In this document: positions 1 through 6,490 of the stretch, in pieces
Numbering within the stretch: the first letter of the stretch is position 1
How the letters are laid out: every line of letters begins with the position of its first letter
Assembly: GCA_966185765.1 (NCBI GenBank)
Contig: CBIFVZ010000112.1
Coordinates: 1 to 9,169, forward strand
Direction of reading: 5' to 3'
DNA length: 9,169 bases
Origin: CBIFVZ01 sp966185765
GTDB lineage: Bacteria; Pseudomonadota; Gammaproteobacteria; Enterobacterales; Enterobacteriaceae
Position numbers and translations under genes: made by a program
Notes under the pieces: model-generated
The model's input: only the letters and a program-made list of their open reading frames with translations
Told to the model about the DNA's origin: nothing
Databases searched by the model: none

Positions 1-12
1 AAGGGGTGTTTT

Positions 13-1911
13 ATGTCATCCGATATCAAGATCAAAGTGCAAAGCTTTGGTCGTTTCCTCAGCAATATGGTGATGCCAAATATCGGCGCGTTTATCGCGT
101 GGGGTATTATCACCGCACTATTCATTCCGACAGGATGGTTACCGAACGAAACGCTGGCGAAGCTGGTCGGTCCGATGATCACCTATCTGCTGCCGCTGCT
201 GATCGGTTATACCGGCGGTAAGCTGGTTGGCGGCGAGCGCGGCGGCGTAGTCGGCGCGATTACCACCATGGGCGTTATCGTCGGCGCGGATATGCCGATG
301 TTCCTCGGCTCCATGATCGCCGGTCCACTGGGCGGCTGGGCTATTAAAAAATTCGACGTGTGGGTAGACGGTAAGATCAAGTCCGGTTTTGAGATGCTGG
401 TGAATAACTTCTCCGCAGGCATCATCGGTATGATCCTCGCTATCCTGGCGTTCCTCGGCATTGGCCCGGCAGTTGAAGTTCTGTCGAAAATCCTGGCTGC
501 GGGCGTTAACTTCATGGTGGCGCACGACATGCTGCCGCTGGCGTCTATCTTTGTTGAACCGGCGAAAATCCTGTTCCTCAACAACGCCATCAACCACGGT
601 ATTTTCTCACCGCTGGGTATTCAGCAGTCCCACGAAGTCGGCAAATCCATCTTCTTTTTGATTGAAGCCAACCCGGGTCCAGGCATGGGCATCCTGCTGG
701 CGTATATGTTCTTTGGCCGTGGTAGCGCGAAGCAGTCCGCGGGCGGTGCAGCCATCATTCACTTCCTGGGCGGTATCCACGAAATTTACTTCCCGTATGT
801 GCTGATGAACCCGCGTCTTATCATCGCGGTTATCCTGGGCGGTATGACCGGCGTATTCACCCTGAACGTGCTGGATGGCGGCCTGGTCTCTCCGGCCTCC
901 CCTGGCTCCATCCTCGCCGTGCTGGCAATGACGCCAAAAGGCGCGTACTTCGCCAATATTGCAGCGATTGTCGCTGCAATGGCGGTCTCGTTTGTGGTCG
1001 CTGCCGTCTTGCTGAAAACCAGCAAAGTGAAGGAAGAAGACGATATTGAAGCCGCCACTCGCCGCATGCAGGATATGAAAGCGGCGTCTAAAGGTGCTGC
1101 GGGCGACACCACCAGCGATCTGAGCCACGTGCGTAAAATCATTGTCGCCTGCGATGCTGGTATGGGTTCCAGCGCTATGGGTGCAGGTGTGCTGCGCAAA
1201 AAGGTACAGGATGCGGGCCTTAGCAACATCTCTGTTACCAACAGCGCCATTAACAATCTACCAGGTGATGTGGATCTGGTGATTACTCACCGCGACCTGA
1301 CCGAACGTGCCATGCGCCAGGCGCCGCAGGCGCAGCATATTTCGCTCACCAACTTCCTCGACAGCGGCCTGTATAACGACCTGACCGAACGCTTGGTCAA
1401 CGCGCAGCGCCACACGGAGAACGAAGAGAAAGTACGTACCCGCCTCAAAGACAGCTTTGACGAGCCAGACGATAACCTGTTCCGCCTTAGCGCTGAGAAC
1501 GTCTTCCTGGGCCGTCATGCCAGTCACAAAGAAGAGGCTATCCGCTTTGCCGGTGAGCAGCTGGTGAAAGGCGGTTATGTCGAGCCAGAATATGTGGATG
1601 CCATGCTTGAGCGCGAAAGACTGACCCCGACCTATCTGGGTGAATCCATCGCTGTACCACACGGCACTATTGAGGCGAAAGACCGCGTGCTGAAAACCGG
1701 CGTGGTGTTCTGCCAGTACCCGCAGGGCGTGCGCTTCGGTGAAGATGAAGACGATGTAGCGCGCCTGGTTATCGGTATTGCCGCACGTAATAACGAGCAC
1801 ATTCAGGTTATCACCAGCCTGACCAACGCGCTGGACGATGAAACCGTCATTGAGCGCCTGGCCAATACCACCAGCGTGGACGAAGTGCTCGCGCTGTTGG
1901 GCAACAAGTAA
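13..1911 (+). CDS. mtlA: PTS mannitol-specific transporter subunit EIICBA
   Basis: Inner-membrane permease of the phosphotransferase system. It imports D-mannitol and phosphorylates it to mannitol-1-phosphate, passing phosphate from HPr through its own A and B domains. The 632 residues (E. coli about 637) read in order: membrane IIC domain, about 1-340, with the conserved substrate-site motif GGIHE at 253-257; a charged linker; IIB domain, about 373-465, with the phosphocysteine in IIVACDAGMGSSAMG (Cys380, equivalent to E. coli Cys384); IIA domain, about 488-632, with the phosphohistidine in SIAVPHGT (His550, E. coli His554). All three active elements are intact. The ATG at 13 has an AAGGGG ribosome site at 1-6, spaced 6 bases. 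It is the first gene of the mtlADR operon. The operon promoter and its CRP and MtlR sites lie before the window. Identification is very secure. Confidence 0.98.
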   Translation: MSSDIKIKVQSFGRFLSNMVMPNIGAFIAWGIITALFIPTGWLPNETLAKLVGPMITYLLPLLIGYTGGKLVGGERGGVVGAITTMGVIVGADMPMFLGSMIAGPLGGWAIKKFDVWVDGKIKSGFEMLVNNFSAGIIGMILAILAFLGIGPAVEVLSKILAAGVNFMVAHDMLPLASIFVEPAKILFLNNAINHGIFSPLGIQQSHEVGKSIFFLIEANPGPGMGILLAYMFFGRGSAKQSAGGAAIIHFLGGIHEIYFPYVLMNPRLIIAVILGGMTGVFTLNVLDGGLVSPASPGSILAVLAMTPKGAYFANIAAIVAAMAVSFVVAAVLLKTSKVKEEDDIEAATRRMQDMKAASKGAAGDTTSDLSHVRKIIVACDAGMGSSAMGAGVLRKKVQDAGLSNISVTNSAINNLPGDVDLVITHRDLTERAMRQAPQAQHISLTNFLDSGLYNDLTERLVNAQRHTENEEKVRTRLKDSFDEPDDNLFRLSAENVFLGRHASHKEEAIRFAGEQLVKGGYVEPEYVDAMLERERLTPTYLGESIAVPHGTIEAKDRVLKTGVVFCQYPQGVRFGEDEDDVARLVIGIAARNNEHIQVITSLTNALDDETVIERLANTTSVDEVLALLGNK

Positions 1912-1917
1912 ACCCGA

Positions 1918-1949
1918 GGGGAAGCGGCCACGCCGTTTCCCCTTTTTGT
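1918..1949 (+). terminator. Rho-independent terminator/attenuator after mtlA
   Basis: Seven bases after the mtlA stop, bases 1918-1928 pair with 1932-1942: an 11-bp stem with one G-U pair and a CAC loop. Five T residues follow at 1943-1947. This is a canonical intrinsic terminator shape. Because mtlD lies downstream on the same strand, it probably acts as a partial terminator that lowers mtlD and mtlR transcript relative to mtlA. That role is inferred. Confidence 0.8.
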
Positions 1950-1954
1950 CTTCA

Positions 1955-2010
1955 CCTCTCCCTCATGGGAGAGGGTTAGGGTCAGGGCAACGCCTCACCC
2001 CAGCCCTCTC
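1955..2010. repeat. Y-shaped inverted-repeat element between mtlA and mtlD
   Basis: CCTCTCCC (1955-1962) pairs perfectly with GGGAGAGG (1967-1974) around a TCAT loop. The same middle segment, extended to 1969-1986, can instead pair with 1993-2010: 18 positions, two mismatches, one G-U, six-base loop. The two folds exclude each other. The three-arm layout and the CCTCTCCC/GGGAGAGG motif look like a dispersed enterobacterial intergenic repeat (REP-like). That cannot be confirmed from one copy, and the next 30 bases run directly into the mtlD ribosome site. Confidence 0.65.
1967..1987 (+). other. Four-tract G-quadruplex motif
   Basis: Four GGG tracts lie at 1967-1969, 1973-1975, 1979-1981 and 1985-1987. 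They are separated by the three-base loops AGA, TTA and TCA, an exactly regular G3N3 pattern. It sits on the coding strand, so the mtlA-mtlD mRNA would carry it about 54 bases before the mtlD start. It overlaps the shared arm of the inverted repeat, so quadruplex and hairpins would compete. Confidence 0.7.
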
Positions 2011-2040
2011 AGGGTCAGTCAATTTAAGAAGGTTCAGATG

Positions 2041-3189
2041 ATGAAAGCATTACATTTCGGCGCAGGGAATATCGGACGCGGTTTTATTGGTAAATTGCTG
2101 GCAGATGCCGGTATTGAACTGACATTTGCCGATGTTAACCAGGCCGTGCTGGATGCACTGAATGCCCGTCACAGCTATCAGGTGCACGTGGTGGGCGAGC
2201 AGGAGCAGGTCGACACGGTGTCAAACGTGAACGCGGTAAGCAGCATCGGCGATGAGGTTATCGACCTGATTGCTGAGGTAGATCTCATCACCACTGCCGT
2301 TGGCCCGGTGGTACTGGAGCGTATTGCACCGGCTATTGCCAAAGGGCTGGTCAAGCGCCGGGCTGCCGACAACGAGCGTCCGCTGAACATTATCGCCTGT
2401 GAAAACATGGTGCGCGGCACCTCGCAGCTTAAAGACCACGTGCTGAAAGCGCTTAGTGATGACGATAAAGCCTGGACGCAAGCAAACGTTGGTTTTGTGG
2501 ACTCCGCCGTTGACCGCATTGTGCCGCCGTCTGCGTCTGCCGACAGTGACCCGCTGGCCGTCACCGTTGAAACCTTCAGCGAGTGGATTGTGGATAAAAC
2601 CCAGTTCAAAGGTCCGCTGCCTGCCATTCCCGGCATGGAGCCGACCGACAACCTGATGGCGTTTGTCGAGCGTAAGCTGTTCACGCTTAACACCGGCCAC
2701 GCCATTACCGCCTGGCTCGGCCAACAGGCCGGACACCGCACTATTCGCGATGCCATCCTCGATAACAACGTGCGTGCCGTGGTGCAAAGCGCGATGGAAG
2801 AGAGCGGCGCGGTGCTGATTCGCCGTTATGGTTTTGATGCGGCAAAACATGCGGCCTATATCCAGAAGATTCTAAGTCGCTTTGAAAACCCGTATCTGAA
2901 AGACGATGTAGAGCGCGTGGGCCGCCAGCCGCTGCGTAAACTGAGCGCCGGTGACCGTCTGATTAAGCCATTGCTCGGCACACTGGAGTATGGCTTGCCG
3001 CACGCCAGTCTGGTAAAAGGTATCGCCGCTGGCCTGCACTACCACAGCCCGGAAGACCCACAGGCGCAGGAACTGGCACAACTGCTGGCGGAAAAAGGCC
3101 CGCGTGAGACGCTGGCACAGATTTCCGGACTGGATGCCGACAGCGCCGTCGTCACCGAGGCCGTGAACGCTTACAATGCGCAGGCGTAA
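2041..3189 (+). CDS. mtlD: Mannitol-1-phosphate 5-dehydrogenase
   Basis: Cytoplasmic NAD-dependent enzyme that oxidises mannitol-1-phosphate, the product of MtlA, to fructose-6-phosphate for glycolysis. It is 382 residues long, as in E. coli. The N-terminal Rossmann fold carries HFGAGNIGRGFIG (residues 5-17). The polyol dehydrogenase catalytic signature K-x4-N-x2-H is at Lys212, Asn217 and His220 (RKLFTLNTGH). There are tandem ATG codons at 2038 and 2041. I chose the second because the family starts MKALHF and the ribosome site AAGAAGG (2026-2032) is 8 bases from it but only 5 from the first; using 2038 would add one Met. It is the second gene of the mannitol operon, separated from mtlA by a terminator and a repeat element, so it may be expressed less than mtlA. 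Identification is very secure. Confidence 0.98.
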   Translation: MKALHFGAGNIGRGFIGKLLADAGIELTFADVNQAVLDALNARHSYQVHVVGEQEQVDTVSNVNAVSSIGDEVIDLIAEVDLITTAVGPVVLERIAPAIAKGLVKRRAADNERPLNIIACENMVRGTSQLKDHVLKALSDDDKAWTQANVGFVDSAVDRIVPPSASADSDPLAVTVETFSEWIVDKTQFKGPLPAIPGMEPTDNLMAFVERKLFTLNTGHAITAWLGQQAGHRTIRDAILDNNVRAVVQSAMEESGAVLIRRYGFDAAKHAAYIQKILSRFENPYLKDDVERVGRQPLRKLSAGDRLIKPLLGTLEYGLPHASLVKGIAAGLHYHSPEDPQAQELAQLLAEKGPRETLAQISGLDADSAVVTEAVNAYNAQA

Positions 3190-3195
3190 TGCCAT

Positions 3196-3215
3196 CAGAC
3201 GCCAGTGAGCGTCTG
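3196..3215 (+). other. Hairpin just after mtlD
   Basis: CAGACGC (3196-3202) pairs with GCGTCTG (3209-3215) around a six-base loop. No T run follows, so it is not a typical intrinsic terminator. It may stabilise the 3' end of the mtlAD message. Confidence 0.4.
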
Positions 3216-3234
3216 GTTCATCGGGCCATTTATA

Positions 3235-3272
3235 CAGGCAGCACGCGTAAACCGGGTTTCGCGTGCTGCCTG
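3235..3272. repeat. Perfect 13-bp palindrome between mtlD and mtlR
   Basis: CAGGCAGCACGCG (3235-3247) is exactly complementary to CGCGTGCTGCCTG (3260-3272). The inner bases add three more A-T pairs (3249-3251 with 3257-3259) after one bulged T, leaving a CCGGG loop. It is the strongest hairpin in the window apart from the mtlA terminator. It lacks a T tract on either side, so it is more likely an mRNA processing or stability barrier, or a protein site, than a terminator. Confidence 0.7.
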
Positions 3273-3346
3273 GATTCACTGTGACAAGCAAGATAGCCCG
3301 GACAGGTCAGGTCGTTTACGCCACGCCCGGATAACTTTTTTCAGAT

Positions 3347-3880
3347 ATGCAGGCACAAATGGAAGAAACTCAGGCCTTTGAAAACCGCGTGCTGGAGCGG
3401 TTGAATGCAGGCAACAGCGTCAGAAGCCTGCTCATTGCCTCGGTCGGATTGCTTACCGAAGCGGTCAATAATCTGGTCATGCAGGTTTTTCGCAAAGACG
3501 ATTACGCCGTGAAATACGCCGTAGAGCCACTGCTTGACGGTAACGGACCGCTGGGTGAGCTGTCGGTACGCCTGAAGCTGGTTTATGGGCTGGGTGTCAT
3601 TACGCGCGCGGAATACGAAGACTGCGAGCTATTGATGGCCCTGCGCGAGGAGTTAAATCACGATGGCAACGACTACGCGTTTACCGATGATGAAATTCTC
3701 GGTCCTTTTAGCGAGCTTCATTGCGTGAGCGCCCTGCCGCCACAGCCTGCTCCCGTGGAGGATCCTGAGCTTGCCGCTATGCAGATTCAGCGCTATCAGC
3801 AGATAGTTCGCTCCACAATGGTGCTTTCGCTTACTGAACTTCTCGCCCGGATCGGCTTAAAAAAAGCCTTCAATAAATAA
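3347..3880 (+). CDS. mtlR: Mannitol operon repressor MtlR
   Basis: Represses the mannitol operon in enterobacteria. The MtlR family has no classical helix-turn-helix, and how it represses is not settled. The reading gives 177 residues against about 195 in the E. coli protein I recall. The match is close from MQAQMEETQAFENRVLERLNAG through EELNHDGN and DDEILGPF to the C-terminal TELLARIGLKKAF. The missing piece is the N-terminal 18 residues. Upstream the frame is closed by TAA at 3332-3334, with no ATG, GTG or TTG between. The ATG at 3347 has no convincing ribosome site. The alternative ATG at 3359 (173 residues) has only AGG at 3351-3353. It lies third in the operon after a 157-base gap with strong hairpins. 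The function call is secure; the start is not. Confidence 0.92.
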   Translation: MQAQMEETQAFENRVLERLNAGNSVRSLLIASVGLLTEAVNNLVMQVFRKDDYAVKYAVEPLLDGNGPLGELSVRLKLVYGLGVITRAEYEDCELLMALREELNHDGNDYAFTDDEILGPFSELHCVSALPPQPAPVEDPELAAMQIQRYQQIVRSTMVLSLTELLARIGLKKAFNK

Positions 3881-3950
3881 TCGTTTTCCCCCTTACGCTA
3901 CACTCTGGTGTATCCTTGCCGCCCTGTCGGGCTAACTATCGCGAAAAATC

Positions 3951-4313
3951 ATGAAAGAGATCGAAAAAAACGAAATTAAGCGCCTGAGCGACCGTCTGGA
4001 CGCCGTGCGCCACCAGATGGCTTCTCTGTCACTGGTTGAACACGCTGAAAAATATGCAGAGCTGGAAAAAGAGAAAACCACGCTTGAAACCGAAATTGCC
4101 CGTCTGCACGACGTGCGCAGTGAAAAGCTCAGTAAAGAAGCGCAAAAGCTGGTGAAAATGGCGTTCAGCCGCCCTATCACCAAAAAAGAGCAGGCAGACA
4201 TGGGCAAGCTGAAGAAAAGCGTGCGCGGCATTATTGTTGTGCATCCAATGACCGCACTGGGCCGTGAAATGGGCCTCAAAGAGATGACCGGCTACGCCCC
4301 CACCAAATTCTGA
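3951..4313 (+). CDS. yibL: YibL, ribosome-associated protein (DUF2810)
   Basis: Small cytoplasmic protein of 120 residues, the same length as E. coli YibL and nearly collinear with it. Conserved parts include KNEIKRLSDRLDAVRHQ at the start, ITKKEQADMGKLKKSVRG in the middle and HPMTALGREMGL near the end. The first half is rich in Glu, Lys and Leu and should form a coiled coil (about residues 5-65). The second half is basic. The E. coli protein co-fractionates with ribosomes; its role is unclear. The ATG at 3951 begins the conserved MKE but has no obvious ribosome site (upstream GCGAAAAATC). The 70 bases before it, after mtlR, hold two short hairpins (3899-3912 and 3921-3932) but no promoter I can defend. 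E. coli carries yibT between mtlR and yibL; it is absent here. Its stop is 2 bases from the stop of the convergent fic gene. Confidence 0.95.
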   Translation: MKEIEKNEIKRLSDRLDAVRHQMASLSLVEHAEKYAELEKEKTTLETEIARLHDVRSEKLSKEAQKLVKMAFSRPITKKEQADMGKLKKSVRGIIVVHPMTALGREMGLKEMTGYAPTKF

Positions 4314-4315
4314 GG

Positions 4316-5677
4316 CTACCAGTCCTGCGCCGAACGCGGCTCGGCCATGCGGTTGCTCCATTTTTTGAGTTCATGAAGGCTTTTCGGGGAAAGGTAGACG
4401 TTGCCTTTCCCTTCTTTCATGGTCTTCATCAGCCCCAGCGCGGTGAGCTTTTTCAGGTCGTCGCGGGCGGTGTTTTCTGAGACTTTCATCCGCTCACGCA
4501 CTTCGGCGGCGGTGAACAGCACGCCAGGCTGGTTAAGAGCAACGGTTGCCAGATCTCGCTGGCGGGCATTGAGATCCGCATAAATTCCCGATTCATAAAG
4601 CCATTGCTTAAGCTGAACACGCGTTTCAATAATCTGCTGAATATAATCGATATATTCCCGCACGGCGCGGCTGACAATTTCGCACTGGTAGTTGACGAAG
4701 TAGGTCAGGTCCAGCTCATCCGTTTCGGTATACAAATAAGACCGCACATACTGCACGGGCGCGTTTTTCAAAAGCTTACTGATGGAGATATAGCGAAACG
4801 CGGTATAGCCGCACTTGAGCATGTACCAGTAAAACAGCGCTCTCGCGGTGCGCCCGTTACCGTCTTTAAACGGATGCAGATAGCCAATGGCAAAGTGGAT
4901 AATGCAGGCTTTGACCAGTGGGTGCAGCCAGCTTTCGTCCTCTGCGGTTTCATGCGGCGTATTAATGAAAGTACACAGGCTTTGTAGCGCATCTTGTAGC
5001 ATGTCCGCAGATGGTGGCGTGTGAATAACATTGCCCTCATGATCCACCACGGCCACATCGTCTGCGTCAGACCTTAACTGCCCTGGTGTGTATTTCGCAT
5101 CATCAATCCCTGCTACCGCCACTTGATGCATTCTCAGTAATTCACTGACCTCAAAAGCACGGTCGCCGCGCTCGGACACATACTGCATCAGCCGCCAGTT
5201 ACCCATAATCATTTGTTCACTTTCATCGCGCGGCTTGCGGGAAACCTTGATCATTTCCAGTGCCACCTGGCTGGTGGTGGCTGCACCCTCAAGCTGGCTG
5301 GAGGCGATGGATTCCGCCGCTTTCAGCTCGTCCATCAGGTAGTCGGAGGCATCGAACTTTTCATAACGTTCGGTTTCAGCCGCAGAAGAAGTGAGTCGGT
5401 CAACGATGGAGCAGGATTTCTGGATGGTGGCCGTTGCATTGAGAATACCGCTACCGACATCTCCCAGACATCTCACCCATTGCGAGGAGAGGATGCGGGA
5501 CAGCCTGATGCGCTCCCATAATGCATCGAGCTTTTCTTTGCCATGAACGCGATGGCGCAACTGATCGTAGTGAAGATACGCAATGCCCTTCCAACGGTAT
5601 TCTGTCAGATATTCAGCTATCAAATCCTCGGTCATACCGGGGATTGATTTCAGGACAGGCGGACGTATCACCTTCAC
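4316..5677 (-). CDS. Fic family protein (class II, with C-terminal winged helix)
   Basis: Predicted Fic-domain enzyme of 453 residues; most relatives transfer AMP from ATP to a hydroxyl of a target protein. The active-site loop is complete: HPFKDGNGRTAR at 268-279, with catalytic His268, acidic Asp272, and Asn274 and Arg276 for phosphate binding. The flap HTPPSAD is at 219-225. An N-terminal inhibitory helix motif SSQLEG (126-131, inhibitory Glu130) fits the (S/T)xxxE(G/N) pattern of class II Fic proteins, so the enzyme should be autoinhibited. Residues about 368-430 form a winged helix-turn-helix (AAEVRERMKVSENTARDDLKKL) that probably binds DNA. The start is GTG at 5677: a stop lies in frame at 5681-5683, and GAGGTG is 6 bases upstream on this strand. 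It follows yiiM on the same strand after 76 bases and converges with yibL. The target is unknown. No antitoxin-like small gene is visible. Confidence 0.93.
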   Translation of the reverse strand: MKVIRPPVLKSIPGMTEDLIAEYLTEYRWKGIAYLHYDQLRHRVHGKEKLDALWERIRLSRILSSQWVRCLGDVGSGILNATATIQKSCSIVDRLTSSAAETERYEKFDASDYLMDELKAAESIASSQLEGAATTSQVALEMIKVSRKPRDESEQMIMGNWRLMQYVSERGDRAFEVSELLRMHQVAVAGIDDAKYTPGQLRSDADDVAVVDHEGNVIHTPPSADMLQDALQSLCTFINTPHETAEDESWLHPLVKACIIHFAIGYLHPFKDGNGRTARALFYWYMLKCGYTAFRYISISKLLKNAPVQYVRSYLYTETDELDLTYFVNYQCEIVSRAVREYIDYIQQIIETRVQLKQWLYESGIYADLNARQRDLATVALNQPGVLFTAAEVRERMKVSENTARDDLKKLTALGLMKTMKEGKGNVYLSPKSLHELKKWSNRMAEPRSAQDW

Positions 5678-5680
5678 ACT

Positions 5681-5730
5681 TCACCTCAAAATCATACGAA
5701 ATTGAGGTGAGATTAGGTGAGAAGGAGTGA
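5681..5730. promoter_or_regulatory. Inverted and direct repeats, candidate operator for the fic gene
   Basis: TCACCTCAA (5681-5689) and TTGAGGTGA (5702-5710) form a perfect 9-bp inverted repeat with a 12-base spacer. AGGTGA occurs again at 5715-5720, exactly 10 bases after the copy at 5705-5710, and a variant AGGAGTGA is at 5723-5730. The left arm contains the fic ribosome site. The layout suits a regulator binding successive faces of the helix. The Fic protein's own winged helix is the obvious candidate; that is inference. Confidence 0.5.
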
Positions 5731-5738
5731 AATAGCAA
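5710..5738 (-). promoter_or_regulatory. Possible sigma-70 promoter for the fic gene
   Basis: On the minus strand TTGCTA (5738-5733) and TAATCT (5715-5710) are 17 bases apart. The -35 matches consensus at 4 of 6 positions and the -10 at only 3 of 6. A better -10-like hexamer, TATGAT, lies at 5696-5691 but has no matching -35 and would leave almost no leader. Either way the promoter falls inside the repeats. Confidence 0.3.
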
Positions 5739-5753
5739 GCGCGGCGGCTGGCG

Positions 5754-6428
5754 CTACTTGCCAAACAGTCTTCTTTCAAAGTTCTCTATCTTGCCGCTGA
5801 GGCGCCGCTTCTGCATGGTCTTCGTCCAGCTCACGGCAAGCCCGGCAGCGCTAAGCAGACGGTGGTATTCCTCGTCGTCAAACGGCAGGTGCCAGGCGAT
5901 GGCGGCAGCATCATAAACGCTGACCTCACTCAGGCGCGAGGCCAGCTCCAGCGGCGCATCACTGCTGACCGGGCCACCAGCAATCACGCGGTACAGCCAG
6001 CCCACGCGGCCGCTGTCCTGCATCAGCTGGCTCAGGTCGCTCACGTCAGAGTGAAAATTGAGCTTAAAGCACGGCGAGCGCGGCTGGGTGACCTGAATTA
6101 GCGCCTCGCCCCAGCGGTAAATATCGCCAATGTAAACGTTACGCTCGGTCATGCCCTCGGTGGACAGGTTCTCGCCAAATGCCGGTGCGCTAAAGAAATC
6201 TGCCTGTTCAGGAAATTCCCGCTGCCACTGGGCGTAGTGCTCACGCGGGTAGTGACACAGCGCCCGGTCCACGCCGCCGTGGATAATTTTCTCCGCCTGG
6301 CTGTCGCCCTCAAGTCCGGTTGTTGTCAGCACGACCTCGCCGTCCACCTGCGACTTCTCAATGGCGCTCGGGCGACTGCCCGGAAAATCACGAACTTTAC
6401 CCACGTAAACCTGAACCGGATAGCGCAT
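5754..6428 (-). CDS. yiiM: 6-hydroxylaminopurine reductase (MOSC protein YiiM)
   Basis: Molybdenum-cofactor enzyme of the MOSC family that reduces N-hydroxylated compounds such as the mutagenic base analogue 6-hydroxylaminopurine, protecting DNA. It is 224 residues, the same as E. coli YiiM. The MOSC domain fills roughly residues 20-165, with IHGG (49-52), FGENLSTEG (84-92) and QPRSPC (115-120), whose Cys120 is the expected molybdenum ligand. The C-terminal 3-alpha region ends in MQKRRLSGKIENFERRLFGK. The ATG at 6428 is preceded on this strand by AGGAG about 6 bases away. The gene lies downstream of sodA but behind a good sodA terminator, so it is probably transcribed separately or by read-through. 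In E. coli yiiM and sodA are separated by kdgT; here they are adjacent. After its stop only a weak bulged hairpin is seen before the fic control region. Confidence 0.95.
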   Translation of the reverse strand: MRYPVQVYVGKVRDFPGSRPSAIEKSQVDGEVVLTTTGLEGDSQAEKIIHGGVDRALCHYPREHYAQWQREFPEQADFFSAPAFGENLSTEGMTERNVYIGDIYRWGEALIQVTQPRSPCFKLNFHSDVSDLSQLMQDSGRVGWLYRVIAGGPVSSDAPLELASRLSEVSVYDAAAIAWHLPFDDEEYHRLLSAAGLAVSWTKTMQKRRLSGKIENFERRLFGK

Positions 6429-6452
6429 CTGCCACTCCTGTATGACGGATAT

Positions 6453-6476
6453 AAAAAAGCGAGCCTGCTGGCCCGC
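6453..6476 (-). terminator. Rho-independent terminator of sodA
   Basis: Reading the minus strand, GCGGGCC (6476-6470) pairs with GGCTCGC (6465-6459) across a four-base loop, with one G-U pair. Six T residues (A6453-6458 on +) follow. It lies between the sodA stop and the yiiM start and should end most sodA transcripts. Confidence 0.85.
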
Positions 6477-6490
6477 CCTTATTCAATCAC

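Noticed and set aside
139..1800. Several 128-180 codon open frames on - opposite mtlA
   Set aside because: They are shadows of the strong codon bias of mtlA. None shows a recognisable domain or start signal.
1838..2041. 67-codon open frame bridging mtlA and mtlD
   Set aside because: It starts inside mtlA out of frame and runs through the terminator and repeat element; no ribosome site.
2178..2850. Two overlapping open frames of about 200 codons on - opposite mtlD
   Set aside because: Antisense to a full-length conserved mtlD, no ribosome sites, low-complexity Ser/Thr-rich or Arg/His-rich products.
3290..3335. REP-like element suggested by CCCGG and GTTTACGCC before mtlR
   Set aside because: The arms do not pair as in known REP sequences; CCGG pairing with itself is trivial. 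The region is better read as remnant mtlR N-terminus.
3893..3916. Promoter before yibL (TTACGC...TATCCT)
   Set aside because: Spacing is only 12 bases, and no other hexamer pair at 16-18 bases is convincing.
4316..5677. Fic protein as toxin of a two-gene toxin-antitoxin module
   Set aside because: The inhibitory motif is within the protein itself, and no small antitoxin-like gene lies on either side (yibL and yiiM are core genes).
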